DNA of 64,000 nucleotides from NCBI GenBank assembly GCA_002281575.1, contig NCGN01000002.1:186001-250000 (forward strand), written 5' to 3'. This stretch comes from Sphingobacteriia bacterium 28-36-52. Lineage in GTDB: Bacteria > Bacteroidota > Bacteroidia > Chitinophagales > Chitinophagaceae. Positions 18,118-25,624 of this stretch are shown in pieces. The notes under the pieces were generated by a model that was given only the letters and a program-made list of their open reading frames with translations, searched no databases and was not told the DNA's origin. Within the stretch, counting starts at the first letter, position 1. Each line of letters starts with the position of its first letter. Both the position numbers and the translations under genes were made by a program.

Positions 18118-18555
18118 ATGGATAAGTCTGCAGCCTATTTACTTGTGGTACTTCAATTTTCTGCTATTAGTTGGTTGATTATATCGGCTTATCCATTTAA
18201 TTTGAACTTAATTGCTTTTGCATTTTGTAGTATTTCAATAATACTTGTAGCTTGGTCATTATGGGTAATGCGTGTAAGTAAAATTAGCATTTTGCCCATG
18301 CCACATATTGATGCTGAATTGGTAACCAATGGGCCGTATTGGTTATTGCGGCATCCAATGTATACGGCTGTACTATTATTTACTGCAGGGCTTAGTATTG
18401 CTCATTTTGATTGGTATAAAGTAGTTATTTGGTTTATATTATTGATTGTTTTAATAGTCAAGCTTCATTGGGAAGAAAGCATGCTGCTTAAACAATTTCC
18501 TCAATACCAAACTTATCGGCTGAAATCGTATAAGTTAGTCCCTTTTTTGTACTGA
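18118..18555 (+). CDS. isoprenylcysteine carboxyl methyltransferase-like membrane protein
   Basis: A 145-aa integral membrane protein of the ICMT/PEMT type. About four membrane segments are visible. The cofactor-binding motif is recognisable in NGPYWLLRHPMYTAV (residues about 63-77), with the later HWEESMLLKQFPQYQTYR segment. Bacterial relatives methylate unknown lipid or thiol substrates with S-adenosylmethionine. It is the last gene of the unit headed by the second MBL-rhodanese gene (13 bp after OsmC). A possible link with sulfur metabolism, such as thiol methylation, is speculative. Confidence 0.78.
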   Translation: MDKSAAYLLVVLQFSAISWLIISAYPFNLNLIAFAFCSISIILVAWSLWVMRVSKISILPMPHIDAELVTNGPYWLLRHPMYTAVLLFTAGLSIAHFDWYKVVIWFILLIVLIVKLHWEESMLLKQFPQYQTYRLKSYKLVPFLY

Positions 18556-18565
18556 TTTAGGTTGA

Positions 18566-18609
18566 GTAACTTTTGTTACCAAATCTACAACCTAAAAATT
18601 CTACCTTGC
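18566..18609 (+). promoter_or_regulatory. Crp/Fnr-type operator and -7 box upstream of the MFS gene
   Basis: A perfect inverted repeat GTAAC-TTTT-GTTAC (18566-18579) followed by CA. After 22 nt comes TACCTTGC (18602-18609), which keeps TA and TT of the -7 box. The ATG is at 18626. Confidence 0.75.
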
Positions 18610-18625
18610 TTTCTATTACTCTAAT

Positions 18626-19858
18626 ATGCAAGGACTAAAAGAAAATAAAACCCAGTTTCTATTATTGGTATTGGTCAATGCTTTTGTAGGAGCAATGGTA
18701 GGGATGGAGCGGTCAATTTTGCCTGAGTTTGGTAAAACGGTATTCTCTTTATCTGCTGCAACTGCATTAACTAGTTTTATTGTAGCATTTGGAATAAGCA
18801 AAGCAATTAGTAATTATGCAGTAGGGATTCTATCTCGAAAATTTACTCGTAAACAAATATTGGTGGCTGGTTGGTTAATTGCTTCACCGGTTCCCTTTAT
18901 ATTAATGTATGCCAATCATTGGAACTGGATTATTGTAGCCAATATTTTTTTGGGAATAAGTCAAGGGCTTACTTGGAGCACTACAGTAGTAATGAAAATA
19001 GATTTAGTGGGAAGTAAGAATAGGGGGCTGGCCATGGGAATTAATGAATTTGCTGGATACCTATCAGTAGGGTTGGCTGCTTATCTTTCTGCGCAAATTG
19101 CTTCGCATTATGGATATGCATTTTATCCTTTTATTCCAGGCTTATTATTTGTATTTGCGGGTTTGGTCATTTCTCTTTTCTGGGTTAAAGACACGGCTTC
19201 ATTTATTCATTCAGAAACAACCCATAGTACTATTCCATTGTTAAAAAATATCTGGGTATCTACTAGTTGGAAGCACCGAAATTTGGGTTCAATTACCTTA
19301 AATGGGTTGGTAAATAATTTAAATGATGGGGTAATGTGGGGTTTGGTTCCATTATTACTGGTGCAAAGGTCTTTTACGATTGAACAAGTGGGAATAGTAG
19401 CTGGTATTTATCCTATGATATGGGGGGTGTCTCAACTGTTTACCGGAAAAATGGGTGATCTTTATTGTAAGAAGCAATTGATTACAATGGGCATGCTCTT
19501 ACAAGCATTGGCCATTGTTTTATTGGTTGTATTTTCTTCTTTTACTGGGGCAATTATAGCCGCCGTTTTATTGGGTTTGGGCACAGGTTTGGTATACCCC
19601 AATTTCTTGACAGTTGTTGCAGAAAATGCACACCCTACTCAAAGAGCAGAAATAATGGGAGTATTTAGATTTTGGAGGGATGGCGGGTATGTGATTGGCG
19701 CTTTATTAAGTGGTTTTTTGGCAGATTGGATGGGGTTAAATTGGGCATTGTATTCCGTTGCAGCTATAACAGCGGCAGCAGGAATAGTGGCTAACCTAAG
19801 AATGTGTTGCACATTAAAGCTGTTTTGGCGTTCACAGGAGTGTATGCCAGCTGTGTAA
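18626..19858 (+). CDS. MFS transporter
   Basis: A 410-aa major facilitator with about 12 membrane segments. The loop between helices 2 and 3 shows the basic motif LSRKFTRKQILVAGW, and the second half has the related FTGKMGDLYCKKQLI. The substrate is not readable; it may be a sulfur compound or drug-type exporter. The preceding operator is a perfect copy of the island motif, so it probably belongs to the same regulon. Its stop codon TAA (19856-19858) lies inside the next operator. The C-terminus contains CC and CMP cysteines. Confidence 0.85.
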   Translation: MQGLKENKTQFLLLVLVNAFVGAMVGMERSILPEFGKTVFSLSAATALTSFIVAFGISKAISNYAVGILSRKFTRKQILVAGWLIASPVPFILMYANHWNWIIVANIFLGISQGLTWSTTVVMKIDLVGSKNRGLAMGINEFAGYLSVGLAAYLSAQIASHYGYAFYPFIPGLLFVFAGLVISLFWVKDTASFIHSETTHSTIPLLKNIWVSTSWKHRNLGSITLNGLVNNLNDGVMWGLVPLLLVQRSFTIEQVGIVAGIYPMIWGVSQLFTGKMGDLYCKKQLITMGMLLQALAIVLLVVFSSFTGAIIAAVLLGLGTGLVYPNFLTVVAENAHPTQRAEIMGVFRFWRDGGYVIGALLSGFLADWMGLNWALYSVAAITAAAGIVANLRMCCTLKLFWRSQECMPAV

Positions 19859-19898
19859 CCTTTGTTACCATTTTGCCCATATTGCTATTCTACATTTG
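19855..19898 (+). promoter_or_regulatory. Crp/Fnr-type operator and perfect -7 box of the long sulfur operon
   Basis: GTAAC-CTTT-GTTAC (19855-19868), a perfect inverted repeat followed by CA. After 22 nt comes TACATTTG (19891-19898), a perfect TAnnTTTG box. The left half-site supplies the stop codon of the MFS gene. The first gene of the operon starts at 19920. Confidence 0.8.
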
Positions 19899-19919
19899 TA
19901 TTCAATTAATAGCCAATTT

Positions 19920-20159
19920 ATGAAAGAAGTAATATTAAACAATTGGAGCTTTATGCGAGTAATTCGCTTGCTGGCGGGTATTGCAATTATTATTCAAGCA
20001 ATTGCCAATAAAGATGCGGTATTTGGGGTGGCGGGTTTTTTATTCACCATCATGGCCTTATTTAATACTGGTTGTTGCGGAACAGGGGGATGTTATACAC
20101 CAGTTAAAAAAACAACAAAAACTACAGAGGAAATCAGTTATGAAGAAGTGGTTAAATAA
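19920..20159 (+). CDS. small YgaP/DUF2892-like membrane protein with a Cys cluster
   Basis: A 79-aa protein with two membrane segments (about residues 13-30 and 34-50), resembling the DUF2892 domain fused to rhodanese in YgaP of enterobacteria. Here it is a separate gene upstream of a separate rhodanese. The second segment ends in NTGCCGTGGCYTP, three Cys in seven residues at the membrane edge, which might bind metal or carry sulfane sulfur (inference). I choose the ATG at 19920; a TTG at 19896 lies inside the -7 box and is unlikely. It is the first gene of the long operon. Confidence 0.75.
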   Translation: MKEVILNNWSFMRVIRLLAGIAIIIQAIANKDAVFGVAGFLFTIMALFNTGCCGTGGCYTPVKKTTKTTEEISYEEVVK

Positions 20160-20355
20160 TAATAAGCTTTACTTGATAGGGTCTTTATTAGGCGCTATTG
20201 CAGGGTATATTTATTGGCAACAAGTTGGTTGCGATTCAGGAACTTGTGCCATTACTTCAAAGCCTTTAAATAGTACGTTGTATGGGGCAATGATGGGGGC
20301 CTTACTCCTAGGGATGTTTAAAAAAGAAGAAAAAACAACAACGGCTAATCAATAA
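20140..20355 (+). CDS. DUF6132-like small membrane protein
   Basis: A 71-aa protein starting at the ATG inside the 3' end of the previous gene (20-bp overlap), which suggests translational coupling. It has two short membrane segments separated by WQQVGCDSGTCAITSKP, with a Cys-x4-Cys pair and a stretch typical of DUF6132. Glycine-rich helices suggest a small oligomeric transporter or channel component, comparable to parts of YeeE/YedE proteins, but function is unknown. Longer upstream readings of the frame overlap the previous gene completely and are not credible. Confidence 0.7.
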   Translation: MKKWLNNNKLYLIGSLLGAIAGYIYWQQVGCDSGTCAITSKPLNSTLYGAMMGALLLGMFKKEEKTTTANQ

Positions 20356-20366
20356 AATTTAATGTT

Positions 20367-20660
20367 ATGACATTTAATGAAATGATACAATCGGATAAAC
20401 CAGTTTTAGTAGATTTTTTTGCGGAATGGTGCGGTCCATGTAAAATGATGTCGCCAATTTTGAAAGAAGTTAAAGACAGTTTAGGTGACGAAGTGAGTAT
20501 TATTAAAGTAGACGTAGACAAGAACCCGCAAGCTGCAGCTGCTTACCAGGTGCAAGGTGTACCTACGTTGATTGTATTTAAAAAAGGACAAGCCGTTTGG
20601 AGGCAAAGCGGAGTAGTTCCTAAAGCGGGATTAGTAAATATTTTACAACAATTTAAATAA
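20367..20660 (+). CDS. trxA: thioredoxin
   Basis: A 97-aa classical thioredoxin with the active site WCGPCKM (about residues 21-27), the cis-Pro loop GVPTLIVFKKG, and no signal peptide. In this position it probably reduces persulfide or disulfide intermediates formed by the rhodanese and MBL-rhodanese proteins, rather than being the general cellular thioredoxin. Next genes follow within 10 bp. Confidence 0.93.
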   Translation: MTFNEMIQSDKPVLVDFFAEWCGPCKMMSPILKEVKDSLGDEVSIIKVDVDKNPQAAAAYQVQGVPTLIVFKKGQAVWRQSGVVPKAGLVNILQQFK

Positions 20661-20668
20661 ATAAAGTC

Positions 20669-20980
20669 ATGAGTATATTTAGTCAATTATTTGGAGGGGG
20701 GCCTTCTGTAGATTTAAAATCTGTTATTGAGGAAGGCGCTTTTTTAGTAGATGTAAGAACTCCAGGTGAGTTTGCAGATGGAAATGTTAAGGGATCAGTA
20801 AATATTCCGCTAGACAACCTTACTCAGGAAATTGCAAAATTCCGTGACAAGAAAAATATTATTGTTTTTTGTAGAAGTGGAAATAGGAGTGGAATGGCCA
20901 AATCATTGTTAGAGCAACAAGGGTTTAAGAATGTAATTAATGGCGGTACTTGGCAAAATGTAGCCCAATTTGTTCACTAA
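20669..20980 (+). CDS. single-domain rhodanese
   Basis: A 103-aa sulfurtransferase with one rhodanese domain. The catalytic loop is FCRSGNRS (Cys about residue 71), and the N-terminal part has LVDVRTPGEFADGNVKGSVNIPL, typical of the PspE/GlpE group. It lacks a signal peptide, so it acts in the cytosol, moving sulfane sulfur between thiosulfate or persulfides and acceptors such as the adjacent thioredoxin. It lies in the middle of the operon. Confidence 0.92.
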   Translation: MSIFSQLFGGGPSVDLKSVIEEGAFLVDVRTPGEFADGNVKGSVNIPLDNLTQEIAKFRDKKNIIVFCRSGNRSGMAKSLLEQQGFKNVINGGTWQNVAQFVH

Positions 20981-20988
20981 CCTAAATA

Positions 20989-21828
20989 ATGAAAATGGAA
21001 ACCTTGAAAATTTTAATTCCCACTGATTTTTCAGTTCAATCAGAATTTGCCTATTTAATGGTAAAGAAGTTAGAAGAAAAAATCAATACTGAAATTCATT
21101 TCTTACACGTATTATCTGTGCCAGATACTGTTACAATGGATACGGCAGGTAATATAAGTACCTGTGGTGAAATTGATGTGGCTTATGTAGAAAAACAAAA
21201 AGAAATAGCCGAAAGACAATTGGCAAATTTGAAAAATCTATATGGCTCAGCAATAAATACTCACTTGTTATTGGGTAAAACAACTGATGCTATTGTAGAT
21301 TATGCTTCATCTGCAAAAATGGATTTAGTTGTAATGGGAACAAAAGGAGCATGGGGTTTAAAAGAAAAGCTATCTGGAACAGCCACACAAATGGTTGCCC
21401 GTAAATCAACTATTCCTGTATTGTCATTAATGTGTGATCGCTCCGATTTAACCATTAATCATTTATTATTGGTACACGACTTTTCAAAGCCTGCAGCAGA
21501 GAACTTACATTTAATGCATAAGATGTTGAAAGCATTTAATCCAACATTGCATTTATTACAAATTGTTTCAAGTGAAGTTGCTGCAGTTAAATCAGCAATT
21601 GAATTGAATATGCAGAAGTTTGCTAATTTAAATTCAATTGAGAAATTTGAATGCCATATCATTAACGATAAAGATGTTGAGAATGGGGTGATTCATTTTA
21701 ATCAAATGAACAATATGGATATGATTTGTATAGGAACACATGGAAAAGGAGGGATGCTTCACCAAAGTGCTACTGAAAAATTAATCAACCATTTATTTAA
21801 ACCAATCATTTCTTTTCACCTAAAATAA
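20989..21828 (+). CDS. tandem universal stress protein
   Basis: A 279-aa protein made of two UspA domains. Domain 1 (about residues 4-143) has ILIPTDFS and MGTKGAWGLKEKLSGTATQMVARKSTIPVL, the ATP-binding G-x2-G-x9-G-S/T type region. Domain 2 ends with GTHGKGGMLHQSATEKLINH. The first in-frame ATG is used; an alternative lies two codons later. Such Usp genes recur in Bacteroidota sulfur clusters, but their role there is not known. It sits between the rhodanese and the YeeE/YedE genes. Confidence 0.87.
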   Translation: MKMETLKILIPTDFSVQSEFAYLMVKKLEEKINTEIHFLHVLSVPDTVTMDTAGNISTCGEIDVAYVEKQKEIAERQLANLKNLYGSAINTHLLLGKTTDAIVDYASSAKMDLVVMGTKGAWGLKEKLSGTATQMVARKSTIPVLSLMCDRSDLTINHLLLVHDFSKPAAENLHLMHKMLKAFNPTLHLLQIVSSEVAAVKSAIELNMQKFANLNSIEKFECHIINDKDVENGVIHFNQMNNMDMICIGTHGKGGMLHQSATEKLINHLFKPIISFHLK

Positions 21829-21840
21829 TATCTCATTTAT

Positions 21841-22398
21841 ATGCGCGAATTAATTACCCAAACCTGGGCATGGTGGTTCTCTGGGGCCATGATTGCCAGC
21901 ATTATGTTTTTCCTTTTATATTTTGGACAATCATTTGGATTCTCCTCTAATTTGCGCACTATTTGTGCAGCAGCTGGATTAGGCAAGAAAACCAAGTTTT
22001 TCGATTTTAACTGGAAAGCACAAACTTGGAATATTGTCTTTTTAATTGGCTCCATTATTGGTGGTTATATTGCTTCCCAATTTTTATCTCAAGGCGCACC
22101 TGTTGATATTTCAGCAGCAACTATTAATGATTTGAGCAAATTGGGTATTGCAGCTCCTGAGTCTTTACAACCAAACGAATTGTTTGGGTTAGAAGCTGTA
22201 TTTAGTTTGAAAGGCTTTTTAATCTTAGCATTCGGTGGTTTAATGGTTGGATTTGGCTCACGCTATGCAGGAGGATGTACTTCCGGACACGCCATAAGCG
22301 GCCTATCTAATTTACAATTGCCATCTTTAATTGCAGTCATCGGATTTTTTATTGGAGGATTAGCAATGACTTATTTAATCATGCCCTTAATTTTTTAA
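21841..22398 (+). CDS. YeeE/YedE family transporter, first half
   Basis: A 185-aa membrane protein with about four to five segments. The signature GSRYAGGCTSGHAISG (residues about 139-154) carries the conserved Cys of the YeeE/YedE family, whose best-known member imports thiosulfate by passing it along cysteines. In this organism the transporter is split into two genes; the second half follows with a 3-bp gap. The N-terminal soluble stretch around GLGKKTKFFDFNWKAQ is typical of the longer subunit. Import of thiosulfate or a persulfide-like species is the probable role. Confidence 0.87.
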   Translation: MRELITQTWAWWFSGAMIASIMFFLLYFGQSFGFSSNLRTICAAAGLGKKTKFFDFNWKAQTWNIVFLIGSIIGGYIASQFLSQGAPVDISAATINDLSKLGIAAPESLQPNELFGLEAVFSLKGFLILAFGGLMVGFGSRYAGGCTSGHAISGLSNLQLPSLIAVIGFFIGGLAMTYLIMPLIF

Positions 22399-22401
22399 AT
22401 A

Positions 22402-22815
22402 ATGAAATTCATTAAATTTTTATTGTTGGGAATCGTATTCGGAATAGTAATGGCAAAATCGGAAGCCATTTCTTGGTTTAGAATTCAAGAGATGTTCCGT
22501 TTTCAAGCATTCCATATGTATGGAATTATTGGAACAGCTGTAACGCTTGGTGTAATTGGTGTTGCATTGATTAAGAAGTTCAATATCAGGGATTTTCATG
22601 GTAACCCAATCACGTTTTTCCCTAAGGATAAATCAATTGCACGTTACTTAATTGGAGGAACCATATTTGGATTAGGATGGGCTTTAAGTGGCGCTTGCCC
22701 TGGTCCAATGGTAGTGAATATTGGCTATGGTTTTTTATCTATGATTGTTGTATTCTTTTTTGCTATTGTAGGTACCTACTTGTATGGTGTTTTTATGAAA
22801 AAGCTCCCTCATTAA
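22402..22815 (+). CDS. YeeE/YedE family transporter, second half (DUF6691-like)
   Basis: A 137-aa membrane protein complementing the previous gene. It has the second conserved motif of the family, LSGACPGPMVVNIGYG (about residues 93-108), including the Cys thought to contact thiosulfate. About four membrane segments are visible. The two proteins together equal one full YeeE/YedE transporter, so they probably form a heterodimeric pore. Position and spacing agree with co-translation. Confidence 0.87.
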   Translation: MKFIKFLLLGIVFGIVMAKSEAISWFRIQEMFRFQAFHMYGIIGTAVTLGVIGVALIKKFNIRDFHGNPITFFPKDKSIARYLIGGTIFGLGWALSGACPGPMVVNIGYGFLSMIVVFFFAIVGTYLYGVFMKKLPH

Positions 22816-22833
22816 TTTAATATACAAATTACA

Positions 22834-23910
22834 ATGGAAACCAATCAACCAAACAATAAAGAGCAAGGATTAATTAAAATGATTCAGCGAATGCTGAACT
22901 TAATTATAGTGCTTGTTGCTTTTATTGTTTTATTGCCGCTGGTGATTTATAATACAGATACAATTTCAAGTTGGTTTAAACCGGCCAATCAAAAAGCTGT
23001 AACACCATCATTTCCCGAACCAAAAAAATCGGACGAGGCTTCAAAAGAATCAACTGTTAGTGCATTCTGGCAACCCAAAGCAATGGATGCGGTAGCAGAC
23101 CCTGCTTTAAAAGAGCAAGTTTATTACGGTAGAGAGTTGATTGCACATACTGCTAAATATTTAGGGCCTAACGGATCTGTTTTACAAATAACCAATGGTC
23201 AAAATTGTCAAAACTGTCATTTGCAAGCTGGTACTATGGCATTTGGAAACAACTATGGATCCGTAGCTTCTACCTATCCAAAGTATAGGGCAAGAAGTGG
23301 TACTTCAGAAAATATTTACAAAAGGGTGAATGATTGCTTTGAACGTAGTTTAAACGGCAAAGCTTTAGATACTTCAAGTAAAGAAATGCAAGCTATTGTT
23401 GCCTATATTAATCATATTGGGTCTAATGTTTCAAAAGGAGAGAAGGCAGTTGGTTCTGGGTTAAAGGATTTAGCTTTTTTAGATCGAGCTGCAGACCCCA
23501 TGAAAGGGAAATTAGTTTATGAAACAAAATGCCAAAGTTGTCACCAAGCCAATGGAGAAGGGGTATTGAATCCAGACAATATTGAATACAGTTTCCCACC
23601 GCTTTGGGGTAAACATAGTTTTAATGATGGGGCAGGACTTTACCGAATTACCAACTTTGCAAAATACATTAAATACAATATGCCATTGGGTGTTACCCAT
23701 GAAAACCCACAGTTAACAGATGAGGAAGCTTGGGATGTTTCGGCTTATGTGTTAGCCCAATCACGTCCGCATATTGCAGTTCCCAAAGATTGGCCTGATA
23801 TTACTAAAAAACCCATAGATCATCCCTTTGGTCCTTACGCAGATTCCTTTTCAGAAAAACAACACAAATACGGTCCATTTAAACCTATTGTAGAAAAAGC
23901 AAAAAAATAA
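22834..23910 (+). CDS. tsdA: membrane-anchored diheme cytochrome c, TsdA-like thiosulfate dehydrogenase
   Basis: A 358-aa periplasmic cytochrome with an N-terminal membrane anchor (about residues 18-42). Two haem sites are present: CQNCH (125-129) and CQSCH (233-237). Between them is VNDCFERSLNGKAL with Cys168, in the position of the unusual cysteine that ligates haem 1 in TsdA. The second domain has KYNMPLG, a likely Met ligand region. TsdA oxidises two thiosulfates to tetrathionate and passes electrons to the respiratory chain. It is 5 bp upstream of soxB. A reverse tetrathionate reductase activity is possible. Confidence 0.83.
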   Translation: METNQPNNKEQGLIKMIQRMLNLIIVLVAFIVLLPLVIYNTDTISSWFKPANQKAVTPSFPEPKKSDEASKESTVSAFWQPKAMDAVADPALKEQVYYGRELIAHTAKYLGPNGSVLQITNGQNCQNCHLQAGTMAFGNNYGSVASTYPKYRARSGTSENIYKRVNDCFERSLNGKALDTSSKEMQAIVAYINHIGSNVSKGEKAVGSGLKDLAFLDRAADPMKGKLVYETKCQSCHQANGEGVLNPDNIEYSFPPLWGKHSFNDGAGLYRITNFAKYIKYNMPLGVTHENPQLTDEEAWDVSAYVLAQSRPHIAVPKDWPDITKKPIDHPFGPYADSFSEKQHKYGPFKPIVEKAKK

Positions 23911-23915
23911 CTCCT

Positions 23916-25607
23916 ATGTCTAATAATAGAAGAAAGTTCATACAACAAATTGGCGCATTGGGTGGAGTTGGATTGGTTTCGGCAACAGGGATGAGTGAGG
24001 TAGCCGCCGCAGTAGAGAATCAATTAGAAAAAGATTTTATTTCAGAAGAGGGCACTACTACGTTAACTATTTTACAAACTACTGATGTTCATTGTCAAGT
24101 TCATCCGCACGACGAATTATTTTGGGAGAATGGGAAATCTGTTTTTAGAAAAACTGGTGGGTACGCCCATTTAGCAACTTATTTAGAAAAGGAAAAAAAG
24201 AAAAATCCCAATAGTTTTTTAATTGATACAGGGGATATGTTTCAAGGAAGTGAGTTATCGGTAAAAACATTGGGTAAAGCAATGGTGCCCATTTTGAATG
24301 CATTAAATTATGATTTGTATTTACCAGGAAATTGGGAAGTAATTTATTACAAGAAAGCGATGCAAACTTTATTGGGGGCCTTACATGCTCCCAAAGTATG
24401 CGCCAATATGTATCATGATTTAGGAGATGGTAAAAAAGGGGAATTGATTTTTCCTCCCTATCATATTTGGCATTCCAATGGTATTAAAATTGGATTCATT
24501 GGGTATACCGATCCTTTGGTTCCAATAAGACAATCGCCTAATTATAGCAAGGGAATTATTTATACTAAAACCGAAGAAAATCTAGCACATTATGTAGATG
24601 TCTTGAGAAACCAGGAACAATGTGCTGCTGTGATGGTTATTGCTCATTTGGGTTTATCTCAACAATTGCATTTGGCCAATCAGCCTGAATGTGAAGGTGT
24701 AGATTATATTTTAGGCGGCGATACTCATGAACGTGTTAGAAAACCAATTGTTTGCAAATATGCTAAAGTGGTAGAACCTGGTGCATTTGGTTCTTTTGTT
24801 GGGAAATTGCAATTGAGTTTTAAAGACGGAAAATTAATTGATGATATTTATAGTTTAGATGAAGTAAGTGCAACGGTTTATAAAGCAGATAAAAATATGA
24901 CTGTTTTAATAAATCAATATGAGCAACCCTTTGCTAATCAAATTTATAAAGTAGCAGGATACAGTACCATTCCATTGTATAGATATTTTGTGGTGGAAAA
25001 TCCAATTGATACTTTAATACTCAATGCATTAAAATGGAAGCTGCCAGAAACAGATATTGTTCTGTCTAATGGTTTTAGGTTTTGTCCTCCAAGAACTACC
25101 CCCGATTCAACAGGGAATATTCCCATTACCGAGGGCTTTATTTTTGATATGCTTCCAGTTGATAGTACAGTTAGAACAGGTGCTGTAACCGGTAAACAAA
25201 TAGTAGATTGGTTAGAGAAAGAGCTGAACAATGTTTTTGCAAAAGATGCAATAGAACGATTTGGGGGATGGGTAATAAAGTTTAAAGGGATGACCGTTAA
25301 ATTTGAAGCATTTGCAGAAAAAGGTAAAAGAGTGAAAGAGGTTAAAGTGGGTAGTTCACAATTAGATATCAATAAAACCTATACCATTTGCGCCTGTGAG
25401 AGAGATGGCGATCCTGATGATATGTTGTGTAGAATGCGCAATGTAAAGAACCCAAAGAATACCCCATATACTTTGCATAGCACCATGTTAGATTATTTGA
25501 AGAAGAATTCACCAGTAACACCCACTCCTGAAAAAAATGCAATTATTCTGGATGCTCCAGATACATTGTTGTCTCAAGTAACTGGTGTGGATTATGAATT
25601 TCGTTAA
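23916..25607 (+). CDS. soxB: SoxB thiosulfohydrolase
   Basis: A 563-aa secreted protein of the 5'-nucleotidase/metallophosphatase superfamily. The Tat-type signal begins RRKFIQQIGALGG. Di-metal site motifs are TDVHCQVHPH, DTGDMFQGS, GNWEVIYY, IAHLGLS and GGDTHER. GNWE, instead of the GNHE of 5'-nucleotidases, is the SoxB form. The enzyme hydrolyses sulfate from thiosulfonate bound to the SoxY cysteine, with two manganese ions. No soxYZ, soxXA or soxCD lies within the island, so the carrier substrate is unclear. A TsdA-like cytochrome lies upstream and a porin downstream. Confidence 0.85.
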   Translation: MSNNRRKFIQQIGALGGVGLVSATGMSEVAAAVENQLEKDFISEEGTTTLTILQTTDVHCQVHPHDELFWENGKSVFRKTGGYAHLATYLEKEKKKNPNSFLIDTGDMFQGSELSVKTLGKAMVPILNALNYDLYLPGNWEVIYYKKAMQTLLGALHAPKVCANMYHDLGDGKKGELIFPPYHIWHSNGIKIGFIGYTDPLVPIRQSPNYSKGIIYTKTEENLAHYVDVLRNQEQCAAVMVIAHLGLSQQLHLANQPECEGVDYILGGDTHERVRKPIVCKYAKVVEPGAFGSFVGKLQLSFKDGKLIDDIYSLDEVSATVYKADKNMTVLINQYEQPFANQIYKVAGYSTIPLYRYFVVENPIDTLILNALKWKLPETDIVLSNGFRFCPPRTTPDSTGNIPITEGFIFDMLPVDSTVRTGAVTGKQIVDWLEKELNNVFAKDAIERFGGWVIKFKGMTVKFEAFAEKGKRVKEVKVGSSQLDINKTYTICACERDGDPDDMLCRMRNVKNPKNTPYTLHSTMLDYLKKNSPVTPTPEKNAIILDAPDTLLSQVTGVDYEFR

Positions 25608-25624
25608 TGATTAAATAAACAATT

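Noticed and set aside
23916..25607. SoxB as an ordinary 5'-nucleotidase
   Set aside because: The GNWE motif, the Tat signal and neighbouring tsdA-like and persulfide genes fit SoxB better. Sequence alone does not fully exclude a nucleotidase.
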